Positions 38,801-51,200 of a stretch of 64,000 bases of DNA are shown one piece after another. The first letter of the stretch is position 1; every line of letters begins with the position of its first letter. Both the position numbers and the translations under genes were made by a program. The notes beneath the pieces are model-generated. The model was not told the DNA's origin, searched no databases, and saw nothing but the letters and a program-made list of their open reading frames with translations. Origin of the DNA: Kryptolebias marmoratus (Eukaryota > Chordata > Actinopteri > Cyprinodontiformes > Rivulidae); contig NC_051440.1 in the NCBI RefSeq assembly GCF_001649575.2, positions 21,770,124-21,834,123 of the forward strand, read 5' to 3'.

Positions 38801-41800
38801 CCGTACATTTGTTGTTAGTTAAATCAGTTTATCAAGGCGAACCTCCAAAGGTCTTCAGCTGGAACATTCATTTTAAATAGTGGGATTTACACATAAAGTG
38901 AAAATGTAAAGTGAAACACAGAGCGGTCTCATGGTTTGCCTCTCCACTGGTGCGCTGCGTTGCTGTAAACATGCTGTTTGATTTATAGTGGAGTGAGCAC
39001 ATAGTCGAAACACTAGGCACAGAATTCTTAAGTGCCAAAGTTGAGCGCTGCATACAAATGTCTTCCCCCTGTTGCCTTTGCCAGCACAATGCTCCTACTA
39101 TTTGTCTTCTTGTTCTTTTCTGCCTCCGTTATGTTGCTGCCCACCCTCCTGCACTTCATGTCACTCAGAGTTACTTTCTCAGAAGACAGCGTGGAGCTGA
39201 CAAACTGTCCAAATGCACATATGCTTTCTCTGTAGTGGAATGGTTTCAGTTCAGACAACACCCAAAGAGTGCAAAGAAGCTCTGATTCCTCCAAATTCTT
39301 CATCTTTCACTCTACCGCAACAACTTTTATAGTCAGAAATTCACATGGTGACTCAGCGCTGAAGTGGAGCCACACACTAGGGTATTGGAATAGATTAATG
39401 GCAAGGGGACATGCCACAATCTTTCTGGTTTTTCTTTTCTGTAGAGCTGAGAGCTGCACTTATGTTATAATTATGAGTGATTGTACTTCGAGGAAAGCAA
39501 CGTGTTTGACAGAACTATATTGTGTGCCTTCTGAGACAAATAAGTGGCATGAAATATATTGAAAAATGTCTAAAGATCTGCTGTTTTCTTTTAAATACTT
39601 AATGAAATTCATATGCCTTCAGTCTAACACTAAGATGTATTGACAGTGTGCACAGCTTTTGTCTTCTTGATGCTACAATAAATGCAGGGTGTCAGTGTGA
39701 CTCATATTATTTGATGGCCCGACATCTAACCAAGACATGCTACATTTGTATTTGTTGTTGAGGCATTGAAGAACAAAGCTGCATACATAGGAATGACATA
39801 AAGTATATGCAGTAATGGCGTAGTAGAACTAGTTTTACTCAGCTATTGTGTGCCTTGATGAAAGGATCTCAGTCACAATGAAACAAAGAACAAAATAAAA
39901 GTAGGAGGAGGAAAAACTGACTTTTGCAGTTTGACAAGTTGAAATGAGTTATGGGTTTGATTTTGCCAGATGCATAAAACAAAAGTTCTTTGCATCTAAA
40001 AATGTCTTGGACACTTCAGAGCACACTATCTAAATCTATCACTAACCCAAATCTGTAGTTCATTTTCTTACACAAGCCGAGGACAACAGCATATTGACTT
40101 TTTTTTTCCAAAAGATGACAGATACTGTAAAAAAGACTGACTGCCTAAAACATCCCAACACCACAAACAACTTTAACATACTTTCCATCAACTGAAATCA
40201 AACTGAAGATCTGCTGGTTTGAGAAAATGCAAATTCTGACTAAAAAAGAATAAGAGGTGAGTATAGAAAAGCGTGTGTGTGTATGTGTGTTTTAAATCCT
40301 CTCGCTGGCTTTTGCTTATTACAGAGACATGACAGATTCTTACCGTAGGCTCTTTTCAAGTGAAAAACACTGGGGGAAAGCACAAGTTGTTTGCTACTTC
40401 TCAACATTATTTCCACTTAAATTCTTTTTAAAGACAATTTTAAAACTGAAAAATAAGACTCCTAAGTCCCCCTGGAGCAGATATTAGAGTGTGATGTTTG
40501 TGCATTCAGTATGCTAATGTAATAAATGCAGTGGCCCATTACTGTAAATCAGCACTGAATAACTGACATGCAATAACAATCTACAGAGAGAAGGTCTCTG
40601 AGGGTGTGCAAAGCACACACACAGTTTTTCACTGCCAAAAACCTTCATACTGTTTATATCATCAACTAGGATTACAGAGAGCTGCTGCTCTGCGACTCCA
40701 CCACACTCCCCTGTAATACAGGATATAGTATCACTGAGTCTTTAATGGACCCTTTAATCTGCACATCCTTTCAACAACCCGGGGTGCAGTAGACGTGGAC
40801 AGATGTGGAGGATGCTGAGAAAAATATTTTGACTTGTGATAAACAGTGGCTTGATAATGTTTGTCCATGTTTCTGCAACATTTCAGTTGTGAAGTAGATT
40901 GTACTGTGCAGGTCTACATGTTTATTTAAGCTTAGTTTATTCCTGTACATCTGGAAATGATTTAAAGAAGACTTTTTGTTTTTGTCACACATGCAGTGTT
41001 TTTGCATTTTTAGTCTTTTGCTTTTTTTTTTGTTTTGTTTTACTGGGAGTGATAACTGTTTTGTGTGTAGCATAAATCAAAATTTAAAAAAAAGTCTTAT
41101 GCAAAATTGATTGCATTAAAGTTTACAACAAAATATTTCCTTAAATTGCTTTGAAATCTTATGGTTTCAAGTGTTTGTGACTAAAAACTTTGCTCTTCTT
41201 GTAGGGTTGTTTTGATGATCTGTTTAACAAGCGCAAGCTGACAGGTGTGTACTGCAGGTAACACACTGACTACACATAATTACTTTGAACAACCCACTGT
41301 TAGAAAAAAACCCTCTCTAAAAGAAAATGTTTTTTTAAAGCCACATTTGGAATGGTATTGATTGATTCGACTGAATTTTCATCCTGTTGAGCGGACAAAA
41401 TGACATTTCATTGAAAAGCGAAGCAGTCCAGTTTGATTCAAATCATGCAAATAGAAGCACTTTGTGCATAAAAAGCAATCAAATGCAAATGTGGCACATC
41501 TGACAGGTGTGCCTTTTTTGTCATGTGTACAGTAGCTATTGATTAGTGAGAACCTGGTGGTGATGAATGTTCATGTAAATTTATGTAAAATCAATGCTAA
41601 TGTAATGCATGTCTGAAATGAGCAGACATTTCATCTGCATTTGGAAAAAAAAATACATCAGTATTAAAAGTTCAGGTGTGCGGCTGCAGCTTCCAGACAA
41701 AACAGACTCCATGGCATTTAAAGAGCAGCTAAGATGAGTGCCTTTTCAGCACATATCTCTTTGTAACTGCTTCTGTAAGTACTGTAAAATGTTAAACTGA

Positions 41801-42229
41801 CAGATTTATTACCTCTTCATTATCTCTGTTAGTATATGTCTGTTACTGCAGTTTGGATGGATGTGTATCATGACTATCAACAGGCAGTTTTTGCTAAATA
41901 TATCCAATTTTCTGTTACAGACCTCTTTGAGCCTGCCCCCTGCTCCCATACAGAGGAAAAAAGTAAAATAATGCACAAATAATTAAAGCATTATCATAAT
42001 AATAATAAATACTGCAATTGACAACATATTGAGTAGTATTTATTTTATTTTAACAATTCAAACAGGCTTAAAGAAATGTTTTTTGGCTGAACTTTGCACC
42101 ATATAATTCCTCACGATACAATCACTGCACTTCTTACAGGTCCCTGTCATGCTTCATGATTTAATCTTGACAAACTGTAGTTTTGTTAAGATTTATTTCT
42201 GCTTTTTACCTTTACACCTTTTGCTATTT
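35871..42229. other. intergenic, no gene seen
   Basis: Only short chance ORFs occur. A 53-nt exon-like segment with acceptor and donor lies at 41205-41257 (see findings). Around 39030-39300 both strands are unusually stop-poor, but no family is recognisable there. Confidence 0.5.
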
Positions 42230-42462
42230 TTATCTTTTGTATCTTGTTCTTGCTTTCAACAAGCATTTTGCTGCTTTAGCTTTTAGCTAGTCTTTGCTAT
42301 CTTCAGCTTCTAGCTACTTTTATCTCGTCTTTTCCTACTTTTAGGTTTTAGCTACTGTTCTACTTCTTTTAGCTTTATCAACTCAGTTTCAGCTTCTTCA
42401 ACATATTTCAGCAGTCAGTCAGCACTTAGCATTCACACTGCATTTTTGCAGAAAATGCAGGT
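42230..42462 (+). repeat. TTTTAGCTA-rich interspersed repeat
   Basis: Irregular repeats of TTTAGCTTTTAGCTAGT, CTTCAGCTTCTAGCTACTTT and TTTTAGGTTTTAGCTACT are followed by ATTCACACTGCATTTTTGCA. The pattern is familiar from fish (notably cyprinodontiform-like) genomes. It has no coding content. Confidence 0.5.
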
Positions 42463-44839
42463 CCTACACCTAAAAAAAAAGTTTTCAATCAACATCTCCT
42501 GCAGTGACCCATCTCTGCATATGCCACAATTATCTGACAGACAAAGTGAAACAATATGAGAAGGAATCTCAAACCACAGGCCATGTGGAAGTCATAGAGT
42601 CAACATGGATTTGCATCACATCCATAAAAACAGCCACACAGAAGTGAACTGTCTTTCTTAGAAAATGTGAAATATAATGTGAGGTTTTCATGGATACACA
42701 GGGGTCGGTTCAGCTTCTCTCCTACCAAGTTTGGAAACACTGAAACAACAGGTGTGAGTGTTTATGAAGCGGTTATGTGACAAACAGAATTCCCTTTACA
42801 TATGAGGTGCAGTCTGATCCTGTGGCTTCTAACAGTAGGCAGTGAATCATAATTGGTTGCAGGTGATGTCTTCTGTTCTCCTGCGATTTGGACACAAGTC
42901 AAGAAAGGGTCAGAAATAACACAGTTGAACCTGAGTATCACTTACAATCTAAAGAATCTTTGTTAAACATTTAAGTTCTGAACTGATCTCGTGCAGCTTA
43001 GCTATCTTTACTGCATTACAGGAAATTCCACACAATAAAATCCATGAGAACACCAGCCATAAAAATGATGGAAAGATACGGAAAACATCTGAGCTGATGA
43101 TGTGAGGTCCTGCAGAAAGTCAGTCTGGTCTAAATGTACCATAGCAATGAAAACAATAAGGTTTATGTTGATCTGAATGAGACTACTTTGAAAAGATGGT
43201 ACCTGAAGCAAAATTGTACTGATGACATTCAATATCTGCTGGTTTGGGTTTCTATGGTTGAGCTGTGAAATTCTTTAACTGACAGGAAAACCAAAACCAA
43301 ACAAACCAGTCCACACAAACAGTGCCCACGTTTCATGACAAATGCTCTTCAAATCATTAATCTCCACAATTTTCTGGCTATCTACTTAAATCTCATAAAT
43401 CTTTTTTTGACATGTTTTTGAGTGATTTACAGCATAGAAAAGATTTGTGCACACTCAGTTAGTAAGTTAAAATTGAAAAGAAACCAAAACATATTGTTAA
43501 ACTTTTCTTCCATATCGTTTGCCCTCATATTTTGTTTAAAAATCTGTATTGTATTGTATTTTGTTTAAAAGTTTGGCTCATGAGTCTCTTATTTTCTCTA
43601 AGAAAATCTGATAATCTAAAATAAATATTCTGGCAGACCAGGAATCAGTTGCCATCAGCTTCAACAATAGCTCTCTTAAAGAAAGAAGAAAGGAATGAAC
43701 ACACAACACCCGCTGCCTTCTATGATGCTGCCATTTTCATCAAAACCTTGTAAATGGCATTATGTGCAAACTTATACAATACTGCAGGTTTTTGAGAGAT
43801 GTGCCAGCACTTAATGTATGTGTTGTGTATACGTCAAACATTTAAACCCAATATTTGCTCACACTAACACAGCCTATGACCCGTCAGCTTTAACCCAGCA
43901 GTTTATAGTGTCTTAAATTAATGTTTTTATTCAATGTACTTTTTTTTTATTTATGAATTTGAAACAAAGGTTTTCCTTCAAATTGTAAGCCAGCTGACAT
44001 CAAGCTAACTTAGTCTGAATTTATTCCCAAATTTTTATATGTTTGTAAAGTACAGAAGCCCTTTCTCTCAGCAATAATATCACGGCAACACTTAGTGTAT
44101 ATTTTCAGTATAGCACTGTGTGACACACACTACTAAAGTCAGTCATTCAGGGAGCTTACTGTAATACTGCCTCTGAACTGATGACTGCACTTGCAGAAAG
44201 AAGCCAATGACTCATAATCAGTAGCCCCCTTCACTCATTAGCTGCACATCACAAGAAATACTGTGTACATATATTTAATCTAACCCAAATGGTGCAATTT
44301 CCTATGTTTAGGAAAATTAAATATCTCACTAAACCTTTGCAGGGAACTGCCTTGGGTGTTTATAGTGGTTCTGTGTGTTTTTCTTTGTAAGTTTGCATAT
44401 ACAACCTAAGCGTAGAGGGAGTTCATGTGTAAACTTTAAATCTGGGTTGAAGGCAGAGAAAAGCTTCCATGCAATGTTTTTTGAGCATCTAGGATAGTAT
44501 GTATATGTTTAGAGGAAAATTAAACAGGACAGAAAAAACAGAGAATGATGGATTTTATCAAAGGTAATTTAGAATATTATAGTTGCTATAATTCATGAAT
44601 AAAACATCTCTATGAGTGATTTAACTTTTCAAAAGCATAGCCTATGCAGTGTCCCTTTTCTGCCAGCCAAGTTTTATTTCACTTCACAGCCAGATGTAAC
44701 ACATCAGATTCTCTCATCATTTATAGTCGGGGTTACTCTTCATAACTTCATAACTAATAAACTTTGACCATAAAACTTTCATTTGCAATCTGTTATTACA
44801 GCCTCAATTTCAGTTCCAATTTGAAGATGATCAATGTGA

Positions 44840-44842
<3 letters not shown>

Positions 44843-44926
<84 letters not shown>
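44843..44926. repeat. (GATA)21 microsatellite
   Basis: Twenty-one uninterrupted GATA units in intergenic DNA, likely polymorphic in length. Confidence 0.97.
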
Positions 44927-45240
44927 TGGTTGCTGTTTGATACATTTGAAAATTTGAATTAAAAAGTTACAAGTCATTCATGTTTTCTGAGGTTGTAGTC
45001 TGAACCAAAAACAACCACCATAAAATGTTTGAAGGAAAAAAGTCAAGCCATATGAACATGATTGCTCCTTTTAATTTGGTTTCATGTGTTTAAAACACAT
45101 TTTTTTGACGTCTTTCTTCTTTTCATGTCCAAATGTTTCATGACAAATCATAAAACACCAACACATTCAAAATCTGTCCTAACAAAGAACATTTAGATGG
45201 AAGTGATTGACTCAGATGTTAATGAAAACCACAAGTAAAC

Positions 45241-45295
45241 ACCCCCCCTCCCCCCACACACATACACATATGGTTCCCCCCACACACACACATCA
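45241..45295. repeat. C-rich and CA simple repeat
   Basis: ACCCCCCCTCCCCCCACACA followed by further CA and CCCC runs. It has no coding content. Confidence 0.85.
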
Positions 45296-48200
45296 CAACA
45301 GCTAAATGAAAAGCCACAATTTCTTTGTGTCGCCATCTGAAACTCATTAGCCTCTAACTTACAAAGGTTTATCCTTCGATGAGTGACATCTACAAAACCC
45401 CAAACCTTCAACCTTAAAATATATGTTTGGGCATTGTTTGTGTGAGAAAAATCCTTCTTTAATGAAGTCAAAGTAAGAATCTGAGACTTAAAAACAAATC
45501 TTCTAACATACATTTAACAAACAGGTCTTACTTTAAATTGTCACTGCTGTTTTAACATGTAACCATCAGTCAAACTAAAGCTAGGGATATTAATTGCTAT
45601 TTATGAACTGTGAAGATGAGCTGTAAGTAATCGTAGGTAAAATTTGAAGCTAAAATAAAGATGCTTTAAAAACAGCACAACTGTGGCTTTAAATTAGAAC
45701 TATGGAAAACGTTTTGAACCTTTGAAGAAAACTGAAAATTGACAACATCCAGCCAAAATCAAAATCACAAGACAGTAGAGTAATATTCAGTTTAGGGCAA
45801 ACATGGATTTAGCTGGATTAGGACATGGATTAGGACACAATTCCAAAAATTAGATGTGACACGTGGGGATGTTAACAGTTATCAATCAATGAAATTATGG
45901 AATCATAAATGGCATAAATATTCTTTCCTGAAACAAACTCTATTAGTCCTTTTTGTAAGTAAAGGTGAACAAAAAACTGCAGCCAAGTTAGTTTCTTGTT
46001 AAAGCTGTATCCGAGACAATGGAAGCTTCATAATGTTAAAGGAATACTTATTTTTCTGTTAACTGACATTATTATCATAGTAAAGTTATATAATTTCTAT
46101 TTTTTCACTACTGTCTGTCTGAAATATACAAAATTCCCAACCAAAAATATCCCCAGTCCCATGTGCACAACTCACCGCATCAATAAAACAAAGAAGCTTC
46201 ATACCAACAAATCAACAAGGGATCTGGGAAGAATCTCACTACTGTAATTTGTTCAGCAGAACAAAAGGAGTTTACTGTTATACAAGCCTCAGGGAATGTC
46301 TTTTATATTATTTTTATGAAATCTGTGTAACAAATCTTATTCCTGATATTCATGGCTCTCTGACTGCATGCAGCATCCAGCTCATCCTTTTCATCCAGGT
46401 GCATCCAGCGCTGGTGAATTTATTGACCATGTGGCATGCAGGCTGAAACATTACTTTATCATTCAGCACCCTGGAAAGGAAGATCTTTGATTCATGGCTT
46501 CTTCTCCAGCTTGATGGCTCTTATCTTTTTCAGAGAGCATACTTTATAAAAACCAAAACAAAGAAAACTGGAAACATATGGAAGGATGGGATAAACCCCA
46601 CAATGATTTGCTGTGTCATGGCACAAACAGTGCATGTGTGTTGGTATCTTAACTGTGTAAGTAAATGTGTTGACTGTATGATTGAAGTGGTGCTGATAAA
46701 ATCATTTTTAAACAAATGACATAAAGTCCAACAACAAGTTGTCATCTTAAAGTAGATAATAAATAAAACTGGTTAAAGTAAAGTATGTTAAAAAGTAGTT
46801 TATTTTGCTTTGATTTTGGTTTGGGAAAGACGATATTTGATTTGCGAGAGCCTGAGGTACTGAGATTGTGTTATATTTTTACTTTTAAAAGCTTTTATAA
46901 TCAGTCAAGGTTTTTTTTAACACCATCTAACCTTTCAAAAACCTTTAATTTCTACTGTGCTTATCTGACACTACAATGCTGAATTTTGAACAAAAAACAA
47001 AACAAACAAGAAAAAAACATTTTGAGCTCTGAATATTTTTAACATACTTTAAGGAAATTCTTCTATTATAGCTGCATTCTGTAATAAATAGTTTATTAGA
47101 TGAATATTGTTTTATACATTCAATTAATTGCTATTTTTGTGGTTCATTGATTCATGTTATTGTTAACAATCAAGAAAAACATTCTTCTGAATACAGTCAC
47201 ATAAAGGGAAGTAAAAGAAATCATAAGGACTTCTGCGCTCTACTTTATATGTTTACAATTGCATTTAATATACATTCAATTTTCCACTGTCTGGATGGTT
47301 TATTGGACCTTAAATTTGTTATTTAGAGACGAAAATAAAAGAATGAAGCCACCTGGCCAGTGAAAACATTGGTGTGATGAAAAGTAGCTCAGTGACACAG
47401 CTCAGCAACTTTACGAAGTTCCCATTAAGTTCCAGATGCCCACAAATCTGCTAAAGAAGAATCATGCTGGAGTCTAACAATTCTTTTCAAAACTGAGCGA
47501 TTATAGTAAATAAAAAATATGTGACTTGAACCCAAAGCAGCATTTTTTTTACACTAGATTATCAGTCCCAGCAGTGTTTTTCCTGAGTGCTTGCAGTTTC
47601 TCTGCCAGAACTTGAGTTTATTCAAAGTCAGTTCCAAAACTGTTCCCTGTACTAGCAACACTCAGAAATGATTAATTGCCCATGCATGGAGGAGCCAGCA
47701 CAACACTTCCATTAACAAAACTAAAGCAGAAATAAGAGTCAAGCACCTGCAATCCATCATGAATTAAAAAATGACTTCATTTTAAATGATTGCCTGCAAG
47801 GGGACATGAGTATGTGCTGTACACAACTTCATTTATCTCTCTTCAGACATTCACACACTTATTTCAATTGTTTTCTTTTCAGTTCAGCATTGTAAACATG
47901 TCGTGCATGGGCCACGCTGGACCAGAGTCAAAGACTGCAGCTAGTTTCATAATGTGGAAAGATAGCAGGGGAAATAGTGAATGTCAGATTACAGTCATGC
48001 ATCAATTAAATGTGTTTAGTTAATCAATTTCCAATCTAATTTACTGAGTGAGAGTAAATAAATCACAAATAAAAAATGAACTGAAACTCACAATGAATTG
48101 TAAGCAATTAAGGATGCTGGAAGTTTTCACTTGTGCTCAATACAGATCTGGATCATTGGAGATGGAGTACTTAAACAGACTAAATTTATTTCTTCTCGCT

Positions 48201-51200
48201 GACAGTTACAAACTTTAAACTTTAAACATTATAGTTATTCAATTAAATGACATGTGCATAATTTACTCCTCATAACTCTGCCGTGCAGTAAGAGAAATAA
48301 TGTTACTGTTAAATCAATTACCAAGTAATTTACTTTCCATAAAGCAGCTACGAACAAAAATGGTGCGATCAAAACAGTTTTCTTTGTCTTTCCCAGATAA
48401 CTTTTACTACACATCAGTAAAAAAAATAAGCAGACTGAAATCTATTGTGTTGATGAATTTGGAGTTAAAGTGTTTTGCAATGACCTGATATCCATCAATC
48501 TCAAGATGTCTGAATCCAAACTGATACATGGAATGGAACTTCATCACTTGCAAGGCAAAGGTGGCAAGACATCAATGCTCATGGTAATTTTACAAATGGA
48601 AATAATAAATATTTTCTTTAATGTTATTTGAATGACAACTATATTAACCTGGAAGCTGAAATAATGACACATTTAAGTTTGCTTTCTTTATGGTGGCTTA
48701 ATAAAATTGAATAAAACTGAGTATATTGCTGACAGTAAATTCCTTTTGTTTTAAATGTGAGTCAGACAGTTATCCCTAAGCTAAAAAGGTTCAAATCATG
48801 CGTGTCATGTTTTGAAAAGTGCTTCAACTGAAGTAAACAAGACACTCATGGAATACAAAATGAAAGCCCTGCAGCATTTTCTCTTTGTTGTGGGATAACT
48901 AGAGGCATTTTATTCTGGAACATTTTGTCCTCCCAACGAGGAAACTCTAAAGATATGAGAAAGTATTCAACACTGTGACAAAAGCAACAACTGACACCAG
49001 CCTAACTAGCTTGCTGTCTAACTGCAAATAATAAGCATAACATTATAATAAAATATTTTCATAGTTTTGACAATTTGAAAGTCTTTTTTTTTGCTTTCTC
49101 ACCTGCAGGCTGATGAATGTCTGGTATTATTTTAGCTGCAGATGTTTTAATTTCTATCCACAAGTCCATGCAAATGATTTATGATCCTGCTGAAGGTGCA
49201 AACATTTTTAAAGGTACACTGACTTTATGGAAGATGATTTGAAGCATTATTTTACCTTCCAAAACAACATTCAAATGACTAATTTGTGTAAAATCTCCTG
49301 ATGTTGATGTTTTAAAATACTGCTGGTTGATTTTGCTATTTTAACCTATAAATCAATGCTTAATTTCATTATTATTACAAGCTACTTGTTCAAAAGAGAA
49401 AAAAAATCACAAAAGTTTCTTGTCAGCAGAAAGATTACGAAGCACAATCCCCCTCTGATCTGGGCCAGATCAGTGACCCAGATCTGATGAGTAAAAGTGT
49501 GCCACCATCTGCCAACTCTGAAGCAACTTGGCAACATTTTGTTGTGATAGTCAGGAGACTGGCTCACTGATGATTTAACTTGACAAGAAAAAACCTTTGC
49601 ATGACTTTCAATTGCAACAGAACAGGAGCAATATCCAACAAAAAAAGTTTCTCATCTCTGAAATGCAGTGCATGCTGTGACTGCCGAGATGATCCAAAAA
49701 CACATTTGAGTTATGGCCTTCTGGTTAAGATTTATTGTTACTCTCTGAAACCTTCCAATTCTTTTAGATCATTTTTCAAACTCACAGTTGGACCAAATGG
49801 GCAGAATCCTAAATCCTAACTTCTGCAGATAAAGGAATGCTTCTGTAAAGAAAAGATGTTTGGAAAAAAGACCTAATGCATTGCTGGCATCAGTCAAAGA
49901 TCTATAAGAGAGGAAAGTGTTAACTCTACATTGCAGGAGAAAAATGCATAATGGAAATCATAGAATTATATATTAAATCAATTTAAATTTAAATAAGTCC
50001 AAGAAATTCCTTCTGCGACCACAAATTAAATCCACCTGCAGAACAGTTATTTTAAAAACGTGTGTGTCAGCCTCTGTGTTCAGCCTCGGGTGAGGTTGTT
50101 TTGGCCTGACCCTCACCCTGACTGATGGCCTTCACAGAATGCAGCCAAACACATGGCTGGCACCGCTGTGAACGTCTGGTCAGAGCAGACATTTTACAAG
50201 GTGTACCACCCAGACAGAGGCAGCGCCCATCCAGCACAGTGGTTATCAGTGGGAGGTCCACCATCTCTCTGTCTGCCTCGTTATGACAGAGTCTAAAGAT
50301 TAAATCACTGTCTCAAAATTCTCCATCTCATTCACTGCAGAAGGCTAACAGTTTCTATGCACGCCACACCTTTTTGTGGTTGCTAAGCCATGCATGCTGT
50401 GCCCTTTTTCCAGACTAAGTTTGTGTTTTATCAGGACTGCTGACAGAGAGACAGAATGGAAAATATCAATAGGATCCAGGCAGGAGGAATAAAACTTGCA
50501 GCTCTAAAACAACGCTACTGCAAGTTGGAAATAGGAAATTAAATTAACTTCAAAATGTGATGTAATGAGAAGTAAACAATCCACAATGTATGCAGTATCA
50601 TAAATATATAAATTAATAAATGACACCTTACCTGAACAAAACCTTACAGTTTTGTACAGTTTATGTAATTTGGCTTAGAAACAAACAATCAAACAAAACA
50701 CTGTTAAGATGCAGAAAAATGAACACAAACATGCGGGTGTGAAGCTTTATAAGCAAACATCTTTATGGAATAATGAGCATATTTTACAGCTTTTACTTTC
50801 CATTTAAAGCTGCAAGACAAGAGTAAAGAAATAAAGAAGCCCAGCAAAAATGTTGCTGTAGAGAAACTTTTTCTCATGTAAGTGTTAGTGACACCAACAT
50901 AACACGCTGTTTATTGTAATAAAAATGAATCAAAACTCATGTGCATTCTGTAATTAGAAAAACATCTGAAAATTGTTTTTTTGTTTGTCAATTAAATCGA
51001 AACCTACTTTCAGTACATAACAAATTCCCACTCTCTGTCTTCTCCCTTCTTTTTTTGCTAAACCAAATAAAATGTTTTGTTCCACCCAGACACAATAACA
51101 TTCTGCTGACTCCATGGGACTTTCCCATTAAATTCTCTGCATTGCACATTACACTGTCATGTATTTTAGTTTCATTCATCTATCCTATACATCTTAAATT

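Noticed and set aside
39032..39303. Stop-poor region with a hydrophobic plus-strand ORF (ATG at 39089, 48 codons)
   Set aside because: The hydrophobicity comes from a CT-rich run. No promoter, no family match, and the minus strand is equally open.
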